In this document: in pieces, positions 1 through 4,995 of the stretch
Layout of the letters: every line of letters starts with the position of its first letter
Position numbering within the stretch: the stretch's first letter is position 1
IMG/VR virus record: IMGVR_UViG_3300032173_000047
Span: 1 to 23,901 of that record
DNA from: a virus
Length of the DNA stretch: 23,901 bases
Reading direction: 5' to 3' (one strand)
The notes under the pieces: model-generated
Databases searched by the model: none
Told to the model about the DNA's origin: nothing
What the model saw: only the letters and a program-made list of their open reading frames with translations
Made by a program: the position numbers and the translations under genes

Positions 1-1
1 C

Positions 2-160
2 GCCAAAACCAAGCGTGGCGGGTGGGTCAACATTTATCCGGGGATGCTCGGATATCCGGGGATTCTCGCAGGCGGCATAGTCTATCCCACGAAGGACAGA
101 GCCAATCAATCGGCCCGGACGGACCGCGTAGACTGTGTATGGGTTGAGTGGGAGGAATAA
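2..160 (+). CDS. 3' end of a small phage/plasmid-type protein (partial)
   Basis: The second forward frame is open from the window edge to TAA at 158-160 and gives about 52 residues with a natural composition, including GWVNIYPG, GGIVYPTKDRANQ and the end CVWVEWEE. This is the pattern of short accessory proteins with a WVNIYxx start, a YPTKxxA middle and an acidic, aromatic C-terminus that are common on phages and plasmids; their function is unknown to me. The start lies outside the window. Its stop codon shares one base with the ATG of the next gene (TAATG), so the two genes are probably translationally coupled and part of one transcript that starts left of the window. Confidence 0.65.
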   Translation, partial: AKTKRGGWVNIYPGMLGYPGILAGGIVYPTKDRANQSARTDRVDCVWVEWEE

Positions 161-429
161 TGAATAAACTTATCCGGGCACTGTTAATACGGATAACTGA
201 TCTCGAACGTCAGCTCTCCGACGCCTGCCAACAGCGAGACCGGGCGATCAGTAACCACATGGGAGCGGTTGAAGAGCTGGCCGAAGCACGTAAAGCAATC
301 GTCGAGGCCGACGAGATTATGCAGCTGGGCGAAAAACTGGATGCAATGCGGGTGGCTGAGATCGAGGGCATGAGGCCGGTGCTGGACGATTCAAACAGGC
401 GCATAATTGCGGGGCGCCAACGGCGATAG
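160..429 (+). CDS. Small coiled-coil phage protein, function unknown
   Basis: This encodes 89 aa beginning MNKLIRALLIRITDLERQL. A GTG at 148 is also in frame, but ATG 160 is preferred because GGAGG at 151-155 is correctly spaced before it and the ATG overlaps the preceding stop codon by one base. Residues from about 8 to 65 show a heptad-like run of Leu, Ile and Ala between charged residues (ITDLERQL, VEELAEARKAIVEADEI), so a coiled coil is likely. No signal peptide or catalytic motif is visible. Similar short coiled-coil proteins are common in early regions of siphoviruses, but I cannot assign a role. The following gene is the integrase, 57 bases downstream. Confidence 0.75.
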   Translation: MNKLIRALLIRITDLERQLSDACQQRDRAISNHMGAVEELAEARKAIVEADEIMQLGEKLDAMRVAEIEGMRPVLDDSNRRIIAGRQRR

Positions 430-434
430 ATAGG

Positions 435-453
435 GGAGGGCGGTCAACCCTCC
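435..453 (+). other. Short hairpin between coiled-coil gene and integrase
   Basis: GGAGGG (435-440) and CCCTCC (448-453) form a perfect 6-bp stem with a 7-nt loop just after the stop of the preceding gene. There is no T-run, so it is not a convincing rho-independent terminator. It could be a weak pause site or an mRNA end-protecting hairpin. Confidence 0.3.
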
Positions 454-486
454 GTGAACAGTGACTTGAGATAGGGGCATAAAACC

Positions 487-1464
487 ATGTCAACACACAA
501 CGCCAATAACGAACGAATCAAGCGCCGGTATTTCACCTATCTGAAGGAAGCGAAGCGTCTTAGCGAGCCGACGGTGGACGCGGTGGCGAAGGCGCTGGAT
601 CGCTTCGAGGTGGATACCAAGCACCGTGATTTTAAGGCATTCCACTTCGAGCAGGCAGTCGCATTCAAGAAACACCTTGCCGAGCAAAGGGGGCAGCGTT
701 CCGGGGAAAAGCTGAGCAAGGCGACCTTGCACGCGACGCTCGCGGACCTCAAGCGGTTTTTTCAATGGCTGGCGGGGCAACCAGGCTACAAATCCCGTCT
801 CCAGTATTCCGACGCCGACTATTTCAATCTGTCTGACAAGGACACGCGCATTGCCACGGCCCGACGCGAACAGAAGGCGCCGACCTTGGAACAGGCGAAA
901 AACGTCATCGCCCAAATGCCAGCCGATAGCGAGATTGATCGCCGGAATCGTGCCCTCATCGCGTTCACGCTCCTCACCGGCGCACGCGACGGTGCTATCG
1001 CCTCGATGAAGCTGAAGCACGTCGATTTAGTCGAGGGCAGTGTCTATCAAGATGCTCGCGACGTGCGCACGAAGTACAGCAAAACCTTCACCACCTACTT
1101 TTTTCCGGTCGGGGACGAGATTCGCCAGATCGTGGCGGAGTGGGTGAAGTACTTGCGCGAGGAGCAGCTTTGGGGCAATGACGACCCGCTGTTCCCAGCG
1201 ACCCGCATTGCGCTGGGGGTGACCCGCCAATTTGAGGCAGCCGGGCTCACGCGGGACCACTGGAGCACCGCCACGCCCATTCGCACGATATTTCGCGACG
1301 CCTTCGCCAGCGCCGACCTGCCGTATTTTAACCCGCATAGCTTTAGAAACACGCTTGTGCGGCTCGGGGAGGGGCTCTGCCAGACCCCGGAGCAGTTTAA
1401 GGCGTGGAGCCAGAACCTTGGGCATGAGGGAGTGCTGACGACCTTCCGTTCGTCGGAAAGTTAG
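487..1464 (+). pseudogene. int: Tyrosine recombinase (phage integrase), frameshifted at the catalytic tyrosine
   Basis: The 325-aa product has the layout of a phage tyrosine integrase: a core-binding SAM-like region (about residues 10-110) and a catalytic domain (about 130-325). Visible catalytic residues are Arg167 in TGARDGAI, Lys196 or Lys199 in the beta-hairpin RTKYSKTF, His284 and Arg287 in NPHSFRNTL, and His313 in QNLGHEGVLTTF. Relatives continue after LTTF as x-S-Y-G, where Tyr is the nucleophile. Here the frame reads RSSES and stops, so Tyr is missing. Adding one A between 1453 and 1454 would give FRSYGKLG and then TAG at 1467-1469, restoring Tyr at residue 323. This looks like a one-base deletion or a sequencing error. 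An AGGGG Shine-Dalgarno lies upstream of ATG 487. As it stands the enzyme should not recombine DNA. Confidence 0.85.
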
Positions 1465-1491
1465 GCTAGGTAGTTGACTACCTAGCCTAAC
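1460..1491. repeat. Perfect 14-bp inverted repeat overlapping the integrase end and a -35 box
   Basis: GTTAGGCTAGGTAG (1460-1473) and CTACCTAGCCTAAC (1478-1491) are exact reverse complements separated by TTGA. The left arm contains the integrase stop codon; the loop begins the TTGACT -35 hexamer of the downstream promoter. No T-run follows, so an operator for a dimeric repressor, or a recombinase arm site, is more likely than a terminator. Confidence 0.7.
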
Positions 1492-1501
1492 TGTGGATAA
1501 T
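1474..1501 (+). promoter_or_regulatory. Sigma70-type promoter P1 (TTGACT-N16-GATAAT)
   Basis: TTGACT at 1474-1479 and GATAAT at 1496-1501 are separated by 16 bp and match the -35 and -10 consensus at five of six positions each. P1 faces the small gene at 1561. The -35 box lies within the 1460-1491 palindrome, and a second palindrome follows the -10 box, so tight repression is plausible. A closely similar promoter lies at 1736-1764. Confidence 0.65.
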
Positions 1502-1508
1502 GGAGTTA

Positions 1509-1525
1509 TCTGATCGACGATCAGA
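1509..1525. promoter_or_regulatory. 17-bp palindrome downstream of P1, candidate operator
   Basis: TCTGATCG-A-CGATCAGA is a perfect 8-bp inverted repeat around a single central base, starting 8 bp after the P1 -10 box, in the expected transcription start region. Size and position fit a lambdoid-type repressor/Cro operator, but no repressor gene is recognisable in the window. Confidence 0.5.
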
Positions 1526-1560
1526 CCGACACCAGCCGGTAGCCTGGTGAGGAAATCAAA

Positions 1561-1731
1561 ATGAACGCCATTATTGAATCTGCCCGTAATCTCGCTATCC
1601 AGTTCGCTGCTGAACTCAACAGTCAGGCTGTTGAGGCCCAGAATTGGTCCCCACTCACAGAAAATGACGACCTGCCGGAGTTCGATCTTTTCCAATTGTT
1701 TCCCGACCAGGAAGCGGCGCGCCTCTATTAG
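1561..1731 (+). CDS. 56-aa protein resembling the N-terminus of an IS1595-type transposase (truncated copy)
   Basis: The gene starts with ATG at 1561, nine bases after GAGG (1548-1551), and ends at TAG 1729-1731. Residues 1-40 (MNAIIESARNLAIQFAAEL...) are helical and unassigned. The end, FQLFPDQEAARLY, matches FQLFPDAESARLY at residues 10-22 of the transposase-like protein at 2226-2849 in 11 of 13 positions; in IS1595-type proteins this helix precedes the zinc ribbon. The stop falls exactly where the other copy continues with LEARLW, and both copies share a 15-bp identical stretch in the same frame. I infer a broken 5' fragment of a longer transposase-like gene, although a functional small protein under P1 cannot be excluded. 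Confidence 0.6.
   Translation: MNAIIESARNLAIQFAAELNSQAVEAQNWSPLTENDDLPEFDLFQLFPDQEAARLY
1715..1729 (+). repeat. 15-bp direct repeat, copy 1 (CGGCGCGCCTCTATT)
   Basis: The same 15 bases occur at 2278-2292, 563 bp downstream, in the same reading frame of two related coding sequences. The copy ends one base before the sequences diverge, so it marks a probable recombination junction. Confidence 0.7.
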
Positions 1732-1735
1732 GTGC

Positions 1736-1764
1736 TTGACTCCCTAGCGGTTTTGGTGGATAAT
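1736..1764 (+). promoter_or_regulatory. Sigma70-type promoter P2 (TTGACT-N17-GATAAT)
   Basis: TTGACT (1736-1741) and GATAAT (1759-1764) are separated by the optimal 17 bp. P2 shares with P1 the TTGACT-x-CCTAGC block and the GTGGATAAT block, which suggests duplication or a common regulator acting on CCTAGC. It faces the genes at 1796, 2044 and 2226, which form a compact unit. Confidence 0.7.
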
Positions 1765-1795
1765 CTGTCCGTAGATTAACAAGGAGGAGAAAAAT

Positions 1796-2023
1796 ATGAA
1801 CCGCGCAGAAAAAGCAAAACTGCTTAAGTCCTTGGTCACCAAGCCAGTCGTCGAAGCCGCCCCGGCACAGCGCAAAGCTGTCAAAACCTTTGAAATCGAC
1901 GGCGAGCAGATTCCTATCGAAGCAGAACGTCCTGACCCGAAATACCGGAACGAAGCTCACGTTCAAGCAAACCGAGACTGGCTGCGCCAAGCCCGCGCGA
2001 GCGCGGAACGCAACGACGACTAA
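1796..2023 (+). CDS. Small charged protein, function unknown
   Basis: This encodes 75 aa. ATG 1796 follows a near-perfect Shine-Dalgarno AAGGAGGAG (1781-1789) and promoter P2, so it should be well expressed. The sequence opens with a basic helix (MNRAEKAKLLKSLVTK), has a middle beta-like segment (KTFEIDGEQIPIEAERPDP) and ends in a helix rich in Arg, Ala and Asp. There are no cysteines, membrane segments or recognisable motifs. It could be a small regulator or a subunit of the following genes. It is followed after 20 bases by the next gene, which has its own AAGGAG. Confidence 0.65.
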   Translation: MNRAEKAKLLKSLVTKPVVEAAPAQRKAVKTFEIDGEQIPIEAERPDPKYRNEAHVQANRDWLRQARASAERNDD

Positions 2024-2043
2024 ATTGTTAAAAGGAGATAAAA

Positions 2044-2229
2044 GTGAACACCCAAGAAGCACAAGAGCAAGCCGTCAAGAGACTCGGTAGCAACGGATAC
2101 GCAGAAATAATTGGGAGCGACAAAACATGCGTGCTCGGAACGCGAGACGGAAGAATCCACGGTTACGGCCCCACCTTCGATCAAGCATTCCAAATGCTTG
2201 ATCTCGCCAGAGCACTGGGAGCCTCGTGA
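2044..2229 (+). CDS. Small protein, function unknown (GTG start)
   Basis: This encodes 61 aa with GTG at 2044, preceded by AAAGGAGAT at 2031-2039. The product has an N-terminal helix (NTQEAQEQAVKRLGSNG), two short beta-like stretches (AEIIGS, CVLGTRDG) and a C-terminal helix (FDQAFQMLDLARALG), so a compact alpha/beta fold is likely. I do not recognise the family. Its stop TGA overlaps the GTG of the transposase-derived gene by 4 bases (GTGA), which implies translational coupling and coordinated amounts of the two proteins. Confidence 0.65.
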   Translation: MNTQEAQEQAVKRLGSNGYAEIIGSDKTCVLGTRDGRIHGYGPTFDQAFQMLDLARALGAS

Positions 2230-2849
2230 ACGACAACGTAACCATCAGCACCTTCCAACTTTTTCCGGATGCCGAGTCGGCGCGCCTCTATTTGGAGGCG
2301 CGCCTCTGGCCAAACGGTGTCCGGTGCCCGATCTGCTCTAGAGGTGAGCGCATCGGAGTACGCAAGGGCGGCTACTACCGCTGCAATTCCTGCCGCGAGG
2401 ATTTCACCGTCCGCACCGGAACAACTTTTGAACGGTCGCATGTGCCGCTGCACAAATGGCTCTACGCGATGTATCTGCTTGTCACTGCGCGCAAAAGCAT
2501 CAGTTCCATCCAGCTCAGCAAAGTGATCGGCGTCACGCAGAAATCCGCGTGGTTCGTTCTGCGTCGCCTGCGCGAGGCGTGCGGTGATGATCTCACGCAG
2601 TTGCGGGGCATCGTCGAAATTGAAGAAACCTATATCGTCGGCAAGGAGGCCAACAAACACGAAGAAAAAAAACTCAAGGCCGGGCGCGGCGCAGTCGGTC
2701 AAGGCTCTCACGCAATGAGCGGGAAGCCGCCCGTCGTCCTCGACCGGATTGTAGACAAGGTGCTGGCCTATCGACCGAAGCCGAAGTCCAAACCCGCGAA
2801 GAAGCGGGCGCGGCGGAAAAAGAAAGCTCAGAGGGAGTCGTCTATATAA
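2226..2849 (+). CDS. IS1595-type transposase-derived zinc-ribbon DNA-binding protein, catalytically incomplete
   Basis: The product is 207 aa and starts with GTG 2226. Residues 10-60 match the zinc ribbon of IS1595/ISXO2-type transposases: FQLFPDAESARLYLEARLWP, then CPIC (Cys34, Cys37) and CNSC (Cys53, Cys56). Residues 90-118 look like a helix-turn-helix. The start of the DDE domain is present as VEIEETYIVGKEANKHEEKK, but the usual first catalytic Asp (VxxDET) is Glu133. The chain then departs from the family and ends in a Lys/Arg-rich tail (residues 184-203), so the remaining catalytic residues and roughly the last third of the usual 300 aa or so are absent. I infer a DNA-binding protein, perhaps a regulator, rather than an active transposase; a decayed remnant is the alternative. 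The stop codon lies inside the 2834-2872 palindrome. Confidence 0.75.
   Translation: MNDNVTISTFQLFPDAESARLYLEARLWPNGVRCPICSRGERIGVRKGGYYRCNSCREDFTVRTGTTFERSHVPLHKWLYAMYLLVTARKSISSIQLSKVIGVTQKSAWFVLRRLREACGDDLTQLRGIVEIEETYIVGKEANKHEEKKLKAGRGAVGQGSHAMSGKPPVVLDRIVDKVLAYRPKPKSKPAKKRARRKKKAQRESSI
2278..2292 (+). repeat. 15-bp direct repeat, copy 2 (CGGCGCGCCTCTATT)
   Basis: This is identical to 1715-1729. A further partial copy, GGCGCGCCTCT, lies at 2297-2307. Recombination between copies 1 and 2 would delete 563 bp carrying P2 and two genes, and would fuse the 1561 and 2226 reading frames in phase. Confidence 0.7.
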
Positions 2850-2872
2850 TTCCCAGTTATATAGACGACTCC
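2834..2872. repeat. Perfect 16-bp inverted repeat at the end of the transposase-derived gene
   Basis: GGAGTCGTCTATATAA (2834-2849) and TTATATAGACGACTCC (2857-2872) are exact reverse complements with the 7-nt loop TTCCCAG. The left arm encodes the last residues and TAA stop of the upstream gene. There is no T-run after either arm. It may end transcripts from both sides through a very stable hairpin, or be a binding or cleavage site for the adjacent transposase-derived protein. Confidence 0.75.
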
Positions 2873-2890
2873 ATACCGTTCGTCGGCTGG

Positions 2891-2920
2891 TGTTGCAATA
2901 TCAGTGCAACAGCGTATATT
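2891..2920 (+). promoter_or_regulatory. Candidate promoter with overlapping 7-bp inverted repeat
   Basis: TTGCAA (2893-2898) and TATATT (2915-2920), separated by 16 bp, form a moderate sigma70-like match. TGTTGCA (2891-2897) and TGCAACA (2905-2911) form an inverted repeat that covers the -35 box, as expected for an operator. It would serve the small genes at 3000-3721. The -35 match is weak. Confidence 0.35.
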
Positions 2921-2999
2921 TGCAGCATGGGCAGCGAGATACGCCACCCACCTGATCCCCTCCAGGAGCGAGGCGGAGCTAAGACAGGAGCAACAAGTC

Positions 3000-3320
3000 A
3001 TGATCGCGCTTACCTACGACTACCCACAAGATGGCGGTTACGCCGATACAGTGGCCAGTCTGCCCGATGGGCGCAGACTGTGGATCAACACGCAATACAA
3101 CCAGGTGCTGGCCAGGCACGCTGACGGATGCCCAAGGGCCATTGCTCTGATAGCGCCCCCAATGTCTGTGCCGAGGGCGCACGGCGCGCTGCCGCGCAAT
3201 GCACCTGCGGGTCTCTCGATAATATTATCGAGGCAGACGTGCTGGCCGACGCCGCAATTAACGGCAAATTCGGCGCGCGCCCAATCAAGCGATCCGCTCC
3301 GGCTGCTACGGAGCCGGTAG
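3000..3320 (+). CDS. Possible small protein, first half best supported
   Basis: ATG 3000 follows AGGAG (2986-2990) with 9-bp spacing and gives 106 aa. The first 45 residues or so (MIALTYDYPQDGGYADTVAS..., LPDGRRLWINTQYNQVLARH) look like genuine protein. The second half becomes rich in Pro, Ala, Arg and Ser and coincides with the better-looking frame that starts at 3128, so it may be a shadow. Either the two genes overlap by about 190 bases, or a frameshift joins the first half of this frame to the second frame. The family is not recognised. Confidence 0.4.
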   Translation: MIALTYDYPQDGGYADTVASLPDGRRLWINTQYNQVLARHADGCPRAIALIAPPMSVPRAHGALPRNAPAGLSIILSRQTCWPTPQLTANSARAQSSDPLRLLRSR

Positions 3321-3385
3321 TACATGGCTTTGGCTGGTGCAAAAAGTGCCAGTCTTACTGTTATGGCGATTGCCAGTCCAACTAA
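3128..3385 (+). CDS. Small cysteine-rich, probably zinc-binding protein
   Basis: ATG 3128 to TAA 3383-3385 gives 85 aa. The middle (CTCGSLDNIIEADVLADAAI) and the end, WCKKCQSYCYGDCQSN with four cysteines in a CxxC-x2-CxxxC array, look like a genuine protein with a small metal-binding C-terminus. Two more Cys lie in the first 15 residues, then CTC. The start is uncertain: no good Shine-Dalgarno precedes 3128, and the same frame is closed by TGA at 3122-3124. The gene overlaps the candidate at 3000-3320, and ribosomes could enter from that gene. The function is unknown. Confidence 0.5.
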   Translation: MPKGHCSDSAPNVCAEGARRAAAQCTCGSLDNIIEADVLADAAINGKFGARPIKRSAPAATEPVVHGFGWCKKCQSYCYGDCQSN

Positions 3386-3390
3386 TTAAC

Positions 3391-3460
3391 GGCGGAAACT
3401 ACCGCCAAGCCCATTTGCTCGGGCAGTGAGCAAGCAGGATTCCGGCACTGCGAGCCGGGA
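3391..3460 (+). promoter_or_regulatory. Structured leader: three consecutive hairpins before the 3470 gene
   Basis: Three stems follow one another: GGCGG/CCGCC (3391-3395, 3402-3406), TTGCTC/GAGCAA (3415-3420, 3428-3433) and TTCCGGC/GCCGGGA (3440-3446, 3454-3460, one T-G pair). The third overlaps the start of the Shine-Dalgarno GGGAGGA (3457-3463), so its folding could limit translation of the next gene. Confidence 0.4.
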
Positions 3461-3469
3461 GGATGGAAA

Positions 3470-3721
3470 ATGCGTAGCACTATCATCATCAGCAAGCGTG
3501 GCGAGGGCTATATCAGCAGCGTAACCGGTAAGTTTGGCGGCGGCCACCATGGTGCCCGCGCCGGACTCACCCCCTACGAGGCAGTGGCGACCGCGGCGCG
3601 CTATATGATCGAGTACGCGCAGAGCAATCCGGATGGCGGAGAGCTGATGGCGCCCATCGAGGTAATGGATCTGGTGCCGTCGCACCTGCGAAACATCGCG
3701 GCGCAGGCCGAACCCGCATGA
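3470..3721 (+). CDS. Small phage protein, function unknown
   Basis: This encodes 83 aa. ATG 3470 is preceded by GGGAGGA at 3457-3463. The sequence (ISKRGEGYISSVTGKFGGGHHG near the start, then LTPYEAVATAARYMIEYAQ) suggests a short beta-rich N-terminus followed by helices; residues 20-27 carry a Gly/His cluster. The protein resembles conserved short proteins of siphovirus early regions, without a known role to my knowledge. It is the last gene of the rightward transcript; the leftward virion operon ends 62 bases beyond its stop. No clear rho-independent terminator is visible in the convergent gap 3722-3783. Confidence 0.7.
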   Translation: MRSTIIISKRGEGYISSVTGKFGGGHHGARAGLTPYEAVATAARYMIEYAQSNPDGGELMAPIEVMDLVPSHLRNIAAQAEPA

Positions 3722-3783
3722 CTAGTGGACGGCCTCTCGATCAACGCCGCCGCGCGCGGGGCCGGTATCAGCCCGAGCGTTGA

Positions 3784-4260
3784 TTACCAATTCGCCCAAA
3801 CCCGCGCCCCGCCGAACCACCGCCCCGAGCTATCCACCGTCCCGGTCAGCCCGGCGTGCAGGCTCCTGATCTGTACCAGCTCTAGCGACCCGTCAAATCT
3901 TGCGGCTGTACCGAGATCGCTGAACCCGTAGGATATACCGGCCTCGCGCCGACGGTTAAACGCGATCCACGGTAACGGCTCTTGTGAGGTGTATAGCTCC
4001 GTCACACCGTTATCCTTGAGCACCGCCGTTTCTGTGGTCACATGCGCGGATGGCGCTATGCGGGTTTTCGCCAGCACATTGCCCGGTATGGTCTTGTCCT
4101 TGTAGGCGATCACGTCCCTGCACTTGAGGGTTTCGGGTTTTCCCAGATCGACAGTTGTTGCGATCTGGGCCGGCACCTGACGCTTGAGCGTGACCCCGGC
4201 GCAGATTATAGCCGCGGTCAAAATCCCGGCAATGTACGCTATGGTTAATTTTTTGATCAT
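3784..4260 (-). CDS. Membrane-anchored protein of the lysis-like block
   Basis: The product is 158 aa. The preferred start is the ATG at 4260-4258, which overlaps the preceding gene's stop as TGATG; an in-frame ATG four codons upstream (4272) is possible. A single hydrophobic segment at about residues 4-23 (LTIAYIAGILTAAIICAGV) follows a basic MIKK start, so the protein is probably anchored in the inner membrane with the rest in the periplasm. The C-terminal part (from about residue 105, ISYGFSDLGTAARF to GGARVWANW) is beta-rich and aromatic. Position as the last gene of a membrane-protein cluster suggests a role in lysis, for example as spanin-like partner, but no typical Rz coiled coil is present. 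Confidence 0.65.
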   Translation of the reverse strand: MIKKLTIAYIAGILTAAIICAGVTLKRQVPAQIATTVDLGKPETLKCRDVIAYKDKTIPGNVLAKTRIAPSAHVTTETAVLKDNGVTELYTSQEPLPWIAFNRRREAGISYGFSDLGTAARFDGSLELVQIRSLHAGLTGTVDSSGRWFGGARVWANW

Positions 4261-4766
4261 CAGAGCACCCACAGGATAAGACCGGCCATAAAGCCCCGGA
4301 TGTATTCCATCAGCGCCCAGGCATCATCCCCGGCTTTTCTGAACAGATGCACGGCGAGATAGGGAGCCAACGGAAACGCTACGGCAAACGCTAAGGTTAT
4401 CTTGATTGCGGCCACAACATCGAGAGCAGCCAGAGAACAAATACCAATGAGAGCGCCACGCACAGCAAGGGCCAGCCAAGGATTAAATTTAAGAGTCGTA
4501 CCGATCTGCCACGGCGCATACTTTCCGCTGTTCCTTCCAGTGATGGCATAGCCGATGGCTTGGCCCCAGCCGAAGACGTTATAGCTGATAGCTACAGCGG
4601 CCACGATGATAGGCGCCCGCCAATCGATGTAATGTTTGGTCAGGATGGAGACGCAGGCACCGAGTCCGATAAGCGCAATGATCTTTGGAATGCCGCGTGG
4701 ATCGCCACGCTGCCGATCGAGCCATGCCATAAACGGAATCAGGAGTAGTGTGAGGGCGGCGATCAT
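4260..4766 (-). CDS. Multi-pass membrane protein of the lysis-like block
   Basis: This encodes 168 aa with several hydrophobic stretches: about residues 2-15, 29-45 (IPKIIALIGLGACVSI), 53-66, 100-120 (WLALAVRGALIGICSLAAL), 120-145 and near the C-terminus. Four to six membrane passes are therefore likely. The start was placed at ATG 4766 because it overlaps the preceding stop by 4 bases (ATGA); an in-frame TTG at 4778 is less likely. It is longer than most holins. It might be a holin-like or superinfection-exclusion membrane protein; no family is recognised. Confidence 0.65.
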   Translation of the reverse strand: MIAALTLLLIPFMAWLDRQRGDPRGIPKIIALIGLGACVSILTKHYIDWRAPIIVAAVAISYNVFGWGQAIGYAITGRNSGKYAPWQIGTTLKFNPWLALAVRGALIGICSLAALDVVAAIKITLAFAVAFPLAPYLAVHLFRKAGDDAWALMEYIRGFMAGLILWVL

Positions 4767-4987
4767 TTGGACAGCCAATCTTTGACCTTCGGCACCACAT
4801 CCGTCCAGATCAGTTTAAGGCTGATCGGGATCGCCGCCAGAGCAGCGCCCCTCAGGTGGTCAACGTTGATCCCCGTCAGGTTGTCGAAGAAACTTCCGGT
4901 GTAAATCGTGGCGTAGGTTCCGATAGTTGTAATCAGTCCGCGATAGCCAGTGAGTTTCTGATTCATCTTCTTTAGCCATTCCTTCAT
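4763..4987 (-). CDS. Small membrane protein, candidate holin
   Basis: The product is 74 aa. ATG 4987 follows AGGAG with 5-bp spacing (complement of 4993-4997), so the longer in-frame extension to 5068 is rejected. The chain has a basic, charged N-terminus (MKEWLKKMNQKL), two hydrophobic segments (about residues 18-36, GLITTIGTYATIYTGSFF, and 48-63, LRGAALAAIPISLKLIW) and a charged C-terminus (KVKDWLSK). Size, two potential membrane helices, charged ends and neighbourhood fit a class II holin that would release endolysin through the inner membrane. Holins share little sequence, so this is inference from architecture and position. Confidence 0.6.
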   Translation of the reverse strand: MKEWLKKMNQKLTGYRGLITTIGTYATIYTGSFFDNLTGINVDHLRGAALAAIPISLKLIWTDVVPKVKDWLSK

Positions 4988-4995
4988 GATGTCTC

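Noticed and set aside
490-1020. Long minus-strand open frame opposite the integrase
   Set aside because: It is the antisense shadow of a clear integrase; it has no ribosome binding site and an unnatural composition.
2904-2999. GTG-start extension of the 3000-3320 frame
   Set aside because: It has no ribosome binding site and begins in the loop of an inverted repeat; ATG 3000 has a good Shine-Dalgarno.
3722-3783. Terminator in the convergent gap (ATCAACG/CGTTGAT)
   Set aside because: The stem is 7 bp with a loop of over 30 bases and no T-run on either strand.
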